DNA of 55,877 bases, taken from positions 1 through 55,877 of the forward strand of contig BLLV01000171.1 in the NCBI GenBank assembly GCA_011959205.1. The letters run 5' to 3'. This document shows positions 33,212 to 44,000 of the stretch, in pieces. This DNA is from Bacteroidaceae bacterium. GTDB lineage: Bacteria; Bacteroidota; Bacteroidia; Bacteroidales; Bacteroidaceae. The translations under genes and the position numbers were made by a program. How positions within the stretch are numbered: the first letter of the stretch is position 1; every line of letters begins with the position of its first letter. Under the pieces are notes generated by a model. That model worked only from the letters and a program-made list of their open reading frames with translations, had not been told where the DNA came from and did no database searches.

Positions 33212-34933
33212 TTATTCCTCACTGGGCTTTATATCCTCTATCTGCAATTGTACTTCGCCACGCTTATGCGTATTTTCCTCAATGGTATAACAAATATCAA
33301 AAGAACGTTTGGTCTTGATATAGCGTGCTTGCGAACTTTGTCCGAAAGCGATGCCGTTCATTACATTGTTTGACTTGTTGTCCACCAGTTCCAGCTTGAT
33401 ATGTTCCTGGTCACGCCCTACCACTTTGCTGGTACCATAATCATATACATTATGTGTACAAAAGATTGGCTTGTGGTTGTCCGGTCCGAAGGGGTTGAAC
33501 TTTTTCAGGTCGGCATGGAACTTCGGAGTGATATCGCGGAAGTCAATTTCTGCATCAATATCTATAACAGCACTGGTCTGTTCCGGTAAAATATGTTCTG
33601 TGACATAGGTTTCAAAACGGTGAGTGAATTCTTTCACATTTTCCACTTTCATGGATAGTCCTGCGGCATACGTATGTCCTCCAAAATTTTCCAACAAGTC
33701 TCGACAGTGTTCGATGGCTTTGTAAACATCGAAACCTGATACGGAACGGGCGGATCCCGTTGCTAAATTATCTGTACGGGTTAATACTACTGCCGGGCGA
33801 TAATAAATCTCTGTAAGGCGTGAAGCCACAATACCGATAACTCCTTTGTGCCACGCTTCATTATAGATGACAATGGAACGTCGGTCTGCTAATCCTGCCA
33901 AATGGTCTACAATTTGATTGGCCTCCTCGGTCATGGTTTTATCCAGATCTTTACGAGTTTCGTTGTATTGGTTGATCTGATTGGCTTTCTCTAATGCTGT
34001 CGAGAAGTCCTTTTCTATGAGTAGCTCTACCGCTTCTTTCCCGTTTTGTATACGTCCGGATGCATTGATGCGCGGACCTATCTTGAATACGATGTCGCCT
34101 ACAGTGATTTCTTTTTCAGATAATCCGCATACATCGATAATAGCTTTCAATCCTACACTGGGATTGGAGTTCAACTGCTTTAAGCCATGATAGGTCAGCA
34201 CCCGGTTCTCTCCCATGATAGGTACGATATCCGATGCTACACTGACGGCTACCAAATCCAATAAAGGAGTCAGTTGATGGAATTCAATGCCATTGTTCAA
34301 GGCGAAAGCCTGCATGAATTTGAAGCCTACACCACATCCTGAAAGATGGTCGTAAGGATATGTGTTGTCTACACGTTTGGCATTCAGAATAGCTACAGCC
34401 GGTGGTAATATATCATCAGGCACATGGTGGTCACAGATGATGAAATCGATGCCTTTTTCTTTTGCATAAGCAATTTCCTCTACGGCTTTAATACCACAAT
34501 CCAGCACAATAATAAGTTTTACACCTGTTTGGCAGGCATAATCCACTCCTTTTACCGATACTCCGTATCCTTCATTATACCGGTCGGGAATATAGTAATC
34601 AATGTTCGAATAGAACTGCTGGAGAAACTTATATACCAATGCGACTGCCGTTGTACCGTCTACATCATAATCTCCATAAATCAGAATACGTTCTTTCCTG
34701 CCCATAGCTTGATTGAGACGTTCTACAGCAATGTGCATATCCTTCATCAGGAATGGATCGTGTAGTTCGTTAAGCTGGGGACGGAAGAACCTTTTAGCCT
34801 CTGTTACTGAGGTTATACCTCTTTCCAGCAACAGTTTACATAGAATCGGACTGATTCCTGTTTCCTTTGCTAATGCCTTGGCTGCTTCTGTCTGTTCTTG
34901 GCTTGGAGATTGATAATTCCATTTGTGATTCAT
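33212..34933 (-). CDS. recJ: Single-stranded-DNA exonuclease RecJ
   Basis: The start is taken at MNHKWNYQSPSQEQ (34933), giving 573 residues; the open frame reaches 35005, but the extra 24 residues (MGGYNRTVIPPNPREQ) look like untranslated leader. DHH motifs are ILIYGDYDVDGTTAVALVYK near residue 75 and FIICDHHVPDD near residue 150, followed by LDLVAVSVASDIVPI. The DHHA1 part has GHTYAAGLSMKVENV. An OB-like C-terminal domain ends in QLQIEDIKP. The enzyme degrades single-stranded DNA 5' to 3' with Mn/Mg. recQ follows on the same strand. Confidence 0.95.
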   Translation of the reverse strand: MNHKWNYQSPSQEQTEAAKALAKETGISPILCKLLLERGITSVTEAKRFFRPQLNELHDPFLMKDMHIAVERLNQAMGRKERILIYGDYDVDGTTAVALVYKFLQQFYSNIDYYIPDRYNEGYGVSVKGVDYACQTGVKLIIVLDCGIKAVEEIAYAKEKGIDFIICDHHVPDDILPPAVAILNAKRVDNTYPYDHLSGCGVGFKFMQAFALNNGIEFHQLTPLLDLVAVSVASDIVPIMGENRVLTYHGLKQLNSNPSVGLKAIIDVCGLSEKEITVGDIVFKIGPRINASGRIQNGKEAVELLIEKDFSTALEKANQINQYNETRKDLDKTMTEEANQIVDHLAGLADRRSIVIYNEAWHKGVIGIVASRLTEIYYRPAVVLTRTDNLATGSARSVSGFDVYKAIEHCRDLLENFGGHTYAAGLSMKVENVKEFTHRFETYVTEHILPEQTSAVIDIDAEIDFRDITPKFHADLKKFNPFGPDNHKPIFCTHNVYDYGTSKVVGRDQEHIKLELVDNKSNNVMNGIAFGQSSQARYIKTKRSFDICYTIEENTHKRGEVQLQIEDIKPSEE

Positions 34934-35040
34934 TTTATATATTGTTTTTTCTTTTTTCTGCTCTCGGGGATTGGGCGGAATAACAGTTCGGTTATATCCT
35001 CCCAATCAATCCGTAAAGTTAGGAAAAAACAAATAAAAAA

Positions 35041-35077
35041 ACCGCTAATTCCATATATATTTTATGGAATTAGCGGT
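35041..35077 (-). terminator. Terminator after the C1 peptidase gene
   Basis: ACCGCTAATTCCAT (35041-35054) and ATGGAATTAGCGGT (35064-35077) form a perfect 14-bp stem followed on the - strand by TTTTTTT. It lies 22 bp past the peptidase stop and before recJ. Confidence 0.9.
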
Positions 35078-35098
35078 AAGATGTTGTATAATAGATAA

Positions 35099-36310
35099 TT
35101 ACTTAATACCTAATTTCTTGGCGATTTCTTTAGGCAATGCATTTTTATTTACTACAATATTCATGGTCTTGTAACGCACGAATGCTTTTGAAGCATACCA
35201 TAAACCTTCGTATTTGCCGGCTTTTCCCCAAGAGTTCTTTACCATGTAGTATTCGTTTCCTTCCTGGTCTTTGGCAATACCGTAAATCAGCATACCGTGG
35301 TCATCGGTTGTTTCCCAATTGTCGTATGCTTCCTGGCGTTCTTCTTGTGTACACCATTTCTGAGGTTGGGGCTTGCTGTTCAGTTTCTTTTCTTCCGGTT
35401 TCATTTTCAGCCAGTGTGCCATGTCCGAACCGCTGAGTTCCTGTGCTTTTTCGGCATCAGGCATTACGGCTACGCCATCGCGTGTAAAGCCTTGTTCGCT
35501 GACATCGGATCCCCAGGCGATGGGATAGCCATTATAGATGGCATTGTCGAACACTTGCATGAATTCATCGAGCGGAAGGTTGTATGATTGTCCCCAGCGC
35601 CAGTTGTCTTGAATCTCAAGAACAAATGGTTCATAGAACGGATGGTGTGTGTAAGAGGTCAATGAGATGTAATCATCGGGATTCAATCCGGTTGATTCGA
35701 AGAATGACTGAGGAGTATATTCTTTTCCTTTGTATGTGAATTTTTCGGGACATTCACCTAAATAGATATCGTGGATGGCTGTGATGGCCTTTTTCCACAA
35801 AGGAGTACGGTTGCTGTCGGTCTGGAGCTTACGCAGTTTTCCTTTGGCTATGGCCGCTACTACGGCGTCTGATATGGCGGTCAGCTCTGTATGGTTGCTC
35901 AGCGTGTCACCATACATTACGCCCGGGCGCATCACTTCTTCGGGCACCAAACCAAATTTCTTCATGCCGTAAATAACATCATAAAAAGAACCTCCTTGTG
36001 AGAAGGATACATCTCCATGTGTACGCACGGCGGCATCAGCACGGTCTAAATAGGTTTGGTGTACAATATACATTTCAGAAAAATCATATTCTCCTTTTCC
36101 CATACGGAGCAGTTCTGATTCCAAAAAAGCCATACTGGAGTAGCACCAGCAAGTACCGGCACGGCTCTGGTTCTTGATGGATGTGATAGGTAATTCTTTT
36201 ACTGTAGTAAATACGAAGCCTTCTTCCTTGGAGCCTTCTTTTTGGATGTCTTGTGCAAAGAGGTTCATGCTGCATAAACCTAATGCTGCTAATAAGGTAA
36301 ATCTTTTCAT
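35099..36310 (-). CDS. C1 (papain/bleomycin-hydrolase-like) cysteine peptidase
   Basis: This 403-residue protein has a signal peptide (LLAALGLCSMNLFAQ). The catalytic motif NQSRAGTCWCYSS has Gln48 and Cys54. The His lies in TTDDHGMLIYG and the Asn in MVKNSWGKAGKYEGLWY. It belongs with the C1B aminopeptidase C/bleomycin hydrolase group, but the signal peptide places it outside the cytoplasm, unlike classical PepC. It probably trims peptides in the periplasm. It follows the M24 aminopeptidase gene by 24 bp, so both are likely co-expressed for peptide breakdown. Confidence 0.9.
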   Translation of the reverse strand: MKRFTLLAALGLCSMNLFAQDIQKEGSKEEGFVFTTVKELPITSIKNQSRAGTCWCYSSMAFLESELLRMGKGEYDFSEMYIVHQTYLDRADAAVRTHGDVSFSQGGSFYDVIYGMKKFGLVPEEVMRPGVMYGDTLSNHTELTAISDAVVAAIAKGKLRKLQTDSNRTPLWKKAITAIHDIYLGECPEKFTYKGKEYTPQSFFESTGLNPDDYISLTSYTHHPFYEPFVLEIQDNWRWGQSYNLPLDEFMQVFDNAIYNGYPIAWGSDVSEQGFTRDGVAVMPDAEKAQELSGSDMAHWLKMKPEEKKLNSKPQPQKWCTQEERQEAYDNWETTDDHGMLIYGIAKDQEGNEYYMVKNSWGKAGKYEGLWYASKAFVRYKTMNIVVNKNALPKEIAKKLGIK

Positions 36311-36334
36311 TTTGGGTATATTAATTGTTTTTGT

Positions 36335-37726
36335 TTATTCGTTCATGATAGTTTCTACTTCTTCAATAGTGATAGGGATGCGTTTCTCGCCAGTGAAACG
36401 GGAACCTTCCGGAGTAATCAGAATGTCATCTTCCAGGCGGATGCCTCCAAAATCTTTGAATTTCTCGATAGCGTCAAAGTTCAGGAAGTCTGTATGCATT
36501 TTCTCTGCTTTCCATTTGTCTATCAAAGCGGGGATAAAATAGCAACCGGGTTCGTCAGTAATTACAAAACCTTCTTGCAACCGGCGTCCCATGCGTAGAG
36601 ATGCCAGACCAAACTGGGAAGAAGGCCGGATTTCATCATCGTATCCTACATAAATTTGTCCCAAATCTTCCATGTCATGTACGTCCAATCCCATCATGTG
36701 TCCCAATCCGTGAGGTAAGAACAGGGCATGTGCACCGGCGGCGACGGCTTCCTCTACATTACCTTTCATGAGTCCCAGGTCTTTTAATCCTTGAGCTAGT
36801 ACTTTGCACACTTCCAGGTGCACAGACATATAAGTTATGCCCGGACGGGTTATTTCCAACGCTTTATCATGGCAGGCCAATACAATGTTGTATATATCTT
36901 TCTGCCGTCCTTCAAATTTACCTCCTACTGGCACGGTGCGTGTATGATCTGAGCAATAATTGGTCACTCTTTCGGCACCGGCATCTGTCAGCATCATGCG
37001 GCCTACCTCTAATATATGGCTGTGGTCATGGTTGTGCAATGTTTCCCCATGCTGGGTCAGGATGGTGGCGAATGAGGTCATGCTTCCATAAGAAGCGGCG
37101 ATGCCGTCCAATACTCCGGCGATATATTGTTCCTTTACTCCCGGTTTGCACAGGCGCATGGCGGCCGTGTGCATTTCGTAACCAATGTTACATGCCAGGT
37201 CGATTTCCGCTATTTCGCAAGCTTCTTTTACGGAGCGTAAATCAACTACGGCTTTTATCAGTTCTACAGAAGCATATTTTTTTACTATGGCTGCACGGAT
37301 ACCGGTCAGGTCTTCCAGCAGCAGCATGTTGTCGAAACGGTAAGGAGGGAGGAAATGTACTTTTCTGCCTTGTGCGACAGCCTTTCCTATCATTTCTTTC
37401 AGTTGGGCAAACGGAAAACTTTTCTGGATTCCTACTTGTGCGGCCAGATCTTTTACGCTGGGCTGGGGACCCATCCAAATAATGTCATCCATGTCCACAT
37501 CATTTCCGAAGAAATAATCTTCTCCGGCTTCAATGTCCATCACACCGGCGTATCCGGGATGGGAGTGACCGAAAAAATAAAGAAAGGAACTGTCTTGACG
37601 GAATTTATATGTGTTATCCGGATAGTTTGCCGGAGCTTCGTTGTTGCCTAGTATCAGGATAATGCCGTTTTGCACTTTGTTTCTAAGTGCTTGGCGGCGT
37701 CTTTGATAAGTTGAGGAATCGAACAT
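36335..37726 (-). CDS. pepP: M24 Xaa-Pro aminopeptidase
   Basis: This 463-residue enzyme has an N-terminal aminopeptidase P domain (LRNKVQNGIILILGNNEAPA, FRQDSSFLYFFGHSHPGYAG) and a C-terminal pita-bread domain. Metal ligands are visible as the Asp in LTDAGAERVTNYCSDHTRTV (two Asp residues), the His in FLPHGLGHMMGLDVHD, the Glu in VITDEPGCYFI and the Glu in GGIRLEDDILIT. It removes an N-terminal residue next to proline and needs manganese or a similar metal. No signal peptide is seen, so it should act in the cytoplasm. Confidence 0.93.
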   Translation of the reverse strand: MFDSSTYQRRRQALRNKVQNGIILILGNNEAPANYPDNTYKFRQDSSFLYFFGHSHPGYAGVMDIEAGEDYFFGNDVDMDDIIWMGPQPSVKDLAAQVGIQKSFPFAQLKEMIGKAVAQGRKVHFLPPYRFDNMLLLEDLTGIRAAIVKKYASVELIKAVVDLRSVKEACEIAEIDLACNIGYEMHTAAMRLCKPGVKEQYIAGVLDGIAASYGSMTSFATILTQHGETLHNHDHSHILEVGRMMLTDAGAERVTNYCSDHTRTVPVGGKFEGRQKDIYNIVLACHDKALEITRPGITYMSVHLEVCKVLAQGLKDLGLMKGNVEEAVAAGAHALFLPHGLGHMMGLDVHDMEDLGQIYVGYDDEIRPSSQFGLASLRMGRRLQEGFVITDEPGCYFIPALIDKWKAEKMHTDFLNFDAIEKFKDFGGIRLEDDILITPEGSRFTGEKRIPITIEEVETIMNE

Positions 37727-37771
37727 GGTTAACCTTAGTTTTAATTTGATGATTTATTTAACTGTTTTGCA

Positions 37772-37829
37772 AATATACGAAATTAAATTTAAAAAAAAAT
37801 GCAGATATGCAATGAAAAAGATAACTTTG
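37772..37829. promoter_or_regulatory. Divergent promoters of pepP and the patatin gene
   Basis: On the - strand TATATTTG (37779-37772) and on the + strand TAACTTTG (37822-37829) both fit TAnnTTTG. They face away from each other in the 145-bp gap, 46 bp and 43 bp from their respective start codons. Confidence 0.6.
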
Positions 37830-37871
37830 CGATGAACATTGCTTATTGATAGATTGTTTTTCATAAAATAG

Positions 37872-38726
37872 ATGGAAATAGACGAGAAAACAGGATTGGT
37901 ATTGGAAGGAGGCGGTATGCGTGGAGTGTTTACTTGCGGCGTACTCGATTATATGATGGATCATGCTATTTGGTTCCCATACGGCATCGGTGTGTCTGCC
38001 GGAGCGTGTAATGGTCTTTCATATATGTCACGCCAGCGGGGGAGAGCCAAGTTCAGCAACATTGATTTGTTGGATAAATATCACTATATCAGTATCAGGC
38101 ATTTGTGGCGCAAGCGTTGCATCCTTGACCAGAATTTGTTGTATGATCAGTTCCCAAAGCAAATTCTTCCTTATGATTATAAGGCGTATGCTGAGAATCC
38201 TGCCCGTTTTGAGATGGTGACTACCAGTTGTGTGACAGGAAGGGCCTGCTATTTGGAAGAGAAGCAAGATGCCGACCGTATCATAGCTATTGTGAAGGCA
38301 TCCAGCAGCCTGCCCTACGTTTGCCCTATTACGTATGTGGATGGGGAACCGATGTTGGATGGGGGGATTGTGGATTCTATTCCGGTGGTGCGTGCCATGC
38401 AGCAGGGCTATGATAGGAATGTAGTCGTGTTGACTCGTAACAGAGGATATCGTAAGAAAGAAAAAGATATCAAGATTCCCCATTTTATTTACAAGAAATA
38501 TCCTCGGTTGCGTGTGGCATTGAGCAGGCGTTGCCAGGTGTATAATGAACAGCTTGAGCTGGTGGAGCAACTGGAGGATGAAGGAAAAATACGGGTAATC
38601 CGTCCGGCCCGACGGATGGAGGTGGATCGTATCGAAACGGATATCAAGAAACTGACCGCTCTTTATGAGGAAGGTTATATCTGCGCAAAGAGGGTATTCG
38701 AAGGAAATAAAGTCCTACATAAGTGA
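37872..38726 (+). CDS. Patatin-like phospholipase (YjjU-like)
   Basis: This 284-residue protein starts MEIDEKTGLVLEGGGMRGVF, with the oxyanion-hole glycines in GGGMRG. The nucleophile is Ser42 in GIGVSAGACNG, and Asp163 lies in EPMLDGGIVDSIPV, giving the Ser-Asp dyad of patatins. The C-terminal part (FIYKKYPRLRVALSRRCQVY) is typical of the bacterial YjjU branch. It should hydrolyse an acyl ester, probably a phospholipid, in the cytoplasm or at the inner membrane; no signal peptide is present. It is a single gene just before the PUL regulator, 60 bp away. Confidence 0.9.
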   Translation: MEIDEKTGLVLEGGGMRGVFTCGVLDYMMDHAIWFPYGIGVSAGACNGLSYMSRQRGRAKFSNIDLLDKYHYISIRHLWRKRCILDQNLLYDQFPKQILPYDYKAYAENPARFEMVTTSCVTGRACYLEEKQDADRIIAIVKASSSLPYVCPITYVDGEPMLDGGIVDSIPVVRAMQQGYDRNVVVLTRNRGYRKKEKDIKIPHFIYKKYPRLRVALSRRCQVYNEQLELVEQLEDEGKIRVIRPARRMEVDRIETDIKKLTALYEEGYICAKRVFEGNKVLHK

Positions 38727-38766
38727 CTTTTTTGTAAAATATAAGTTCGGTTTCAATTGATTGGCT

Positions 38767-38774
38767 TATATTTG
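38767..38774 (+). promoter_or_regulatory. -7 element for the PUL regulator gene
   Basis: TATATTTG fits TAnnTTTG. It lies 12 bp before ATG 38787 and 24 bp before ATG 38799, so the transcript leader is very short and the second ATG is the better start. Confidence 0.45.
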
Positions 38775-38786
38775 TGCCTTGTTATA

Positions 38787-40505
38787 ATGAGGAATGCTAT
38801 GAGAAATTTATTCGTCTTTTGGGTTTTGCTTATCTCTGCTCCTTTGTCCGCTTCTCCTTATAGTGCTGAAATAGAGTCGCTTTTATTTAAGTTGGATTCA
38901 TTGGTTGTACGGAAAAATGAGTTTGTTGCGGCTAAGGAAGAAAAGATAGATCAGCTTCGTAGGCAGAGAAAGAGTATCCGGACACTGGAAGAGCAGTATT
39001 GGCTGAACAAAATGTTTTATGATGAATATTTTGTGTATAATGCAGATTCAGCCATGTCTTATGTAGATAAGAACCTGTCCATAGCTTGTGAAATTGGCCG
39101 GAGAGAGTGGCAGGCCGAATGGAAAATTAAGAAATCGTTCTTATTGGCGGCCACCGGACTGTTGAAAGAAGCATTGGATGAACTGCAAGGTGTTTCGGGA
39201 CAATTGCTTGCTCCTGAGTTGAAAGTGGAATATTACGGGCAGATGATGTATCTTTATTCCCATTTCGGGCAATATTCCGGGAATGATAATATGGGTAATC
39301 TTCGTGAAGGATACTATCAGAAAGAAGGAGCGTATAAAGATTCTATTTATGCTACCATAACTTCTCAAGATCCTTTTTACTTATGGTATAAGGGGTGGAA
39401 GTTTTTGGGAACTTCCGAATCCGGCCCGGTAAAGAAAGAATTATTGGAGGAGGTTGCCGCTTCGCGTCTGGAAACTCGGAGGGATGCAATGAATGCCTAT
39501 ATTCTGGCATGTCTCTATCGCGAAGGGGGACAGCAGGATGCTTATCTAAAATATATGGCTCTTTCGGCCATGGCAGATGTGCGTACAGCCAACAAGGACA
39601 TTGCTTCTTTGGAGGAGCTGGCAAAGGCGTTGTTCGAATTGGGGGATATTGATCGTGCTTATATCTATATTAATTATTGTCTTCAGAATGCTCAGGTCTA
39701 TCGCAACCGTGTGCGTGTGGTTGGCATTTCGGAAGTGCAGGATGCTATTCATCAGGCCTATTTGGAACGTAACCGGATGCAGGAAGCACGCCTGCATGTG
39801 TTTTTGATAGTGGTAAGTATCCTTTCTGTGGTGCTGCTTGTTGCTATTCTTTATATATACAGGCAGATGAAGCATCTTTCCAACTCGCGCACCAAGTTGA
39901 ACGAGGTCAATCACTTGCTGAACAAACATGTGGACGAACTTTCACAGGCGCATACGCGGTTGGCGGAAGTGAACGATCAGTTACAATCTCTGAACAGGCA
40001 GTTGAAGGAGGCGAACGGTCAATTGCGTGAGTCCAATTATGTTAAGGAAGAGTATATTGGTTATGTGTTTGCGATTTGTTCCAACTACATCAGCAAGTTG
40101 GATGAATTTCGTAAAAACATCAATCGTAAGATTAAGGTAAAACAGTTTGAGGACATTAAGGTGCTGACGGATACTCCTGCCATGGCGCAGACTGAACTGA
40201 AAGAATTTTACCATAACTTCGATGCCATTTTTCTACATGTCTATCCTGATTTTGTGAATGATTTCAATGCTCTGCTGCACCCCGACGAACGAATTATACT
40301 GAAAGAAGGAGAATTGTTGAATACAGAGCTGCGCATCTATGCCTTGGTTCGTTTGGGGATCAATGATAGCATAAAAATAGCCGAATTTTTGCATTGTTCT
40401 CCGCAAACGGTTTATAATTATCGGTTGAAGACGCGTAATAAAGCTATTATTCCGAAAGAAGAGTTTGCCGATACGGTGAGGTCGTTAGGCAAGATGCAGG
40501 AATAG
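38787..40505 (+). CDS. Membrane-anchored DUF6377-type PUL regulator
   Basis: This protein of about 572 residues can start at ATG 38787 or at ATG 38799 (MRNLFVFWVLLISAPLSASP, a signal peptide). A TPR-like helical periplasmic sensor region spans about residues 25-330. One membrane span follows (VFLIVVSILSVVLLVAILYI, near 337-357), then a long coiled coil (LNEVNHLLNKHVDELSQAHT and on to residue 420). The cytoplasmic DUF6377 region ends in a helix-turn-helix (SIKIAEFLHCSPQTVYNYRL). This is the layout of SusR-like one-piece regulators that sense an oligosaccharide in the periplasm and switch on the adjacent susCD operon. No kinase or receiver domain is seen. Confidence 0.85.
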   Translation: MRNAMRNLFVFWVLLISAPLSASPYSAEIESLLFKLDSLVVRKNEFVAAKEEKIDQLRRQRKSIRTLEEQYWLNKMFYDEYFVYNADSAMSYVDKNLSIACEIGRREWQAEWKIKKSFLLAATGLLKEALDELQGVSGQLLAPELKVEYYGQMMYLYSHFGQYSGNDNMGNLREGYYQKEGAYKDSIYATITSQDPFYLWYKGWKFLGTSESGPVKKELLEEVAASRLETRRDAMNAYILACLYREGGQQDAYLKYMALSAMADVRTANKDIASLEELAKALFELGDIDRAYIYINYCLQNAQVYRNRVRVVGISEVQDAIHQAYLERNRMQEARLHVFLIVVSILSVVLLVAILYIYRQMKHLSNSRTKLNEVNHLLNKHVDELSQAHTRLAEVNDQLQSLNRQLKEANGQLRESNYVKEEYIGYVFAICSNYISKLDEFRKNINRKIKVKQFEDIKVLTDTPAMAQTELKEFYHNFDAIFLHVYPDFVNDFNALLHPDERIILKEGELLNTELRIYALVRLGINDSIKIAEFLHCSPQTVYNYRLKTRNKAIIPKEEFADTVRSLGKMQE

Positions 40506-40601
40506 TAGTTCCGAAGTCTTGATTTATATGCTATTCGGGTTTATGCCGTAACCTAAGGTGTTCCTGTTGTATGTCTAAGGTTTTTTATGCGGGATATTAC
40601 T

Positions 40602-40690
40602 ACATCGCACGCAGGTGCGATGTACGTCTTTCGTAGCTACGATGTATATCGTACTATAATGCGATGTACGTCTTTCATACGTGCGATATA
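40602..40690. repeat. Hairpin and 44-bp-spaced direct repeat
   Basis: ACATCGCAC (40602-40610) pairs with GTGCGATGT (40615-40623). The 16-mer GCGATGTACGTCTTTC occurs at 40617-40632 and again at 40661-40676. A further inverted copy (GTGCGATATA) follows at 40681. There is no T-tract. The style resembles the hairpins near 11412-11490, though the stem sequences differ. Confidence 0.75.
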
Positions 40691-40978
40691 TTAATCTGTA
40701 GGATAAAAAGCTTTAGTAAATTGCTTTGAAATGATTAGCAGGTCTGTTAAGTATGATTGGTATAACTGCTATCCTTGTCATGGCTTCTGCCGTTTTTTCT
40801 CTGGTTTTAACCTGTCTTTTTAGTATAATTCCTTATTCATGAAGTTCCTTGTTCTTTGCCTCCGGTTTACTTTTTTATGAAAGCGGATTTGTGCAATATG
40901 TTGAAAATCAATTTATTTTAAATATTTTCGGTTTACTTTTCCTTTTTACTTGTCCATACACGCTATAATAGCTCATCC

Positions 40979-40986
40979 TATCTTTG
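40979..40986 (+). promoter_or_regulatory. -7 promoter element for susC
   Basis: TATCTTTG fits TAnnTTTG, 51 bp before the susC start, giving a leader of about 45 bases. This is the likely target of activation by the DUF6377-type regulator. Confidence 0.6.
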
Positions 40987-41037
40987 CACAGACGAAAGTC
41001 AGAGAAAAAATGAGTTCTAACTTTAATATTTTAATGT

Positions 41038-44000
41038 ATGAAAAACGATTCTAATCGAAGGCAAGCAATCAGATACGTTTTATCAGCCTGTTGCTTGTTG
41101 CTTTTCTTTTCTATCGGAATGTTCGCCCAGTCAATAAGGGTGAAGGGAAATGTGAAAGATGTAACCGGTGAACCTGTCATCGGTGCCAGTGTGTTGGTAA
41201 AAGGTACGGCTAACGGTACGATTACCGATTTTGACGGTAACTTTGAATTGAATGACGTATCGGGCAGTGCGGTTATTGAAGTAACTTTTGTAGGTTATCT
41301 GCCGCAAGAGGTTAAAGTTTCTTCTACTCCTCTAAACATTATCTTAGAAGAAGATACCAAAACTTTGGATGAAGTGGTGGTAATTGGTTATGGTGTCCAG
41401 AAAAAGAGTGTGGTTACCGCTTCTATTGCTAAAGTAGGTTCAGACGAATTGGGAAAAACGGCTCCTGTTCGTGTGGACAATGCTCTGAAAGGGCTTGTGT
41501 CTGGTGTGCAAGTGACACTGGCTTCCGGCCAGCCCGGCAGTGGCAGTAAAATCCGGATACGCGGTAATGGTACAATTAATAACTCAGATCCTCTTTATAT
41601 AGTAGATGGAATGCCGATTGAAGGCGGTATTGATTATCTGAATCCCAGTGATATCGAGAGCATCGAGGTGCTGAAGGACGCCGCTTCGGGTGCTGTGTAT
41701 GGTGCACGTGCAGCGAATGGAGTTGTTTTGGTGACAACCAAATCCGGCAAGATTGGAAAGACTACCGTGCAGTATGATTTTTCTTACGGATGGCAGAATC
41801 CGTGGCGTCGTCGCAGTGTGCTAGGTGCTGCCGACTATAAGATGATGATGACTGAGGCGGCTGTGAACAAGGATAACGATACGCGCTTTAATACGGGGAA
41901 TCTCACCACGGCTGAGCAGGATGCTATCGGTGCCAAGTTGTCGAGTTTTGGCAATGCCGATACCGATTGGTTGAAGGAGACATTTAATGCGGACGCTCCG
42001 GTACAAAATCATCAGTTGAGTGTAAGTGGTGCTACGGATAAGTTAAACTATTTCCTTTCATTGGGTTACTATGAGCAAGAAGGTATTGTAGGTGGTAATT
42101 TTGGACGAAGCAATTACAGGCGTATGACTATCAGAACCAACACCACTTATACTTTGTTTGACAAATCGGGCGAACGCAACTGGCTTCATGGTATGACAGT
42201 GGGTGTCAATGTTGCTTATTCACGTATTAAAAACACCGGTATTGAAACTAACTCTCTTACAGGATCGGCTGTGGGTAATGCCATGTTTTTAACTCCGTTG
42301 ATGAGTATTTATCCGAGTAGCGAGGAGGATTTGATAAAGCGTACTGCCAATGATGTAGCCAAATATGGTCCGTTGGTGGCTGATGGCAATGGCCGTTTGT
42401 ATAATGTACCTGCTTCTGATTTCAATGAAATATCCAATCCGTTGGCTTATTTGTCGTTGCCGGGTACAAAAAATAACAGCGACAAGTTTGTGGCCAATTT
42501 CTTTGCAGAACTTAAACTTTGGGATAATTTGAAATATCGTGCGTCGTATGGCACGGATCTTTCTTTCTGGGGAAATGATGGGTATGATTATCCGTACTTT
42601 CTTAATACCAATGCCCATAATGACAAATCCGGAGCATGGTCGGAAATGAACCGCGGTTGCAGATGGCAGCTTGAAAATGTCTTGACTTATGACAAAACAA
42701 TCGGCTTTCATTCATTTGCTGTCGTTTTGGGACAGTCTGCCATTAAATATACTGGTCGCAGATTGGGGGGCTCTGCTCAGGATTTAATTGATATTGACGG
42801 CAGCAAGGCCAGCATTGATTTTACTTCCGGTTTGAAGACGGATGGCAAACGCGATGTCTATGGCGGAGCGTTTGACCCTCATACTTTGGCTTCTTACTTC
42901 GGTCGTTTTTCTTACAACTATGCAGAGCGTTATATGGCTCAGTTTACGATCCGCCGCGATGGGTCTTCTAATTTCGGCCCGAACAACAAATGGGGTACAT
43001 TCCCGTCCGTATCTTTGGGATGGAATGTCACTAATGAGAGTTTCATGGCTAAACGTCCCGAATGGCTGAGTGCTGTCAAGCTCCGTTTAAGCTGGGGCAA
43101 GAACGGTAACGAGAATATCGGTGCGTTCCGTTACACTGCCAATGTGGCTATGGGCAACAATTATCCGTTTGGCGGAGGTTCGAATCAGATTGTAAATGGT
43201 GGCAGTAAGCCTACCGGTACTCCTAACGCAGACTTGAAGTGGGAAGAGAGCGAACAATATGATGCGGGTCTTGACTTTGGTTTCTTTAATAATTCGTTGA
43301 CATTTACTGTAGATTGGTTCAAGAAGAAAACCAATGGTATGCTGAAAACCATGAGTATCCCCAGTTATTTGGGTGAATCGTTGCCTTGGGGGAATGTGGG
43401 TGATATGGAAAACAGTGGCATTGAGTTTGAAGCCGGTTACAAATTTCGTAGCGGCGACTGGGCGTTCAGTGTTAATGCTAATATAAGCTACTTGAAGAAT
43501 AAGTTGGTCAGACTTGGTAATGCCAGTGGCTTTGAAACATACGATAATGTACATCAGATCGGTAACGTGAGCCGTGCCGAAGAAGGTCAGCCTTATCCAT
43601 TCTTTTATGGTTACAAAACAGCGGGCGTTTTTCAGAATCAGGCTCAGATCGATGCTTATGTGAACAGTAAAGGGGAAAAATTGCAACCTAACGCCCAGCC
43701 GGGTGACGTTATCTTCGTAGATAACGATGGTAATGGTGTGATAGATTCCGACGACCAGACTAAGATTGGCAAGGGAGACCCTGACTGGACGTATGGATTC
43801 AATTTCAATGCCAGTTGGAGAGGTTTTGATTTCTCTATGCTTTGGTCGGGTGCCATAGGGAATGATATCTTTGATGCAACTCGTCGTGTAGATTTGCGTT
43901 ATGTGAATCTGGCAGAAGAGATGCTTGACCGCTGGCATGGCGAAAATACGTCCAATTCGATGCCGCGTTTCACATGGGACGGTGGTCCGAACCACAACAA

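Larger units (their letters stand above)
40506..41037. other. Intergenic region before susC with hairpin repeats
   Basis: This 532-bp gap contains no credible gene. It holds a repeat-rich segment (40597-40690), then unremarkable AT-rich DNA, and near its end a promoter element for susC. The regulator upstream probably binds within this gap, but no operator can be recognised with confidence. Confidence 0.6.

Noticed and set aside
43087..43995. 302-codon - strand ORF opposite susC
   Set aside because: The + strand is an unbroken SusC barrel; long antisense frames are common opposite such genes.
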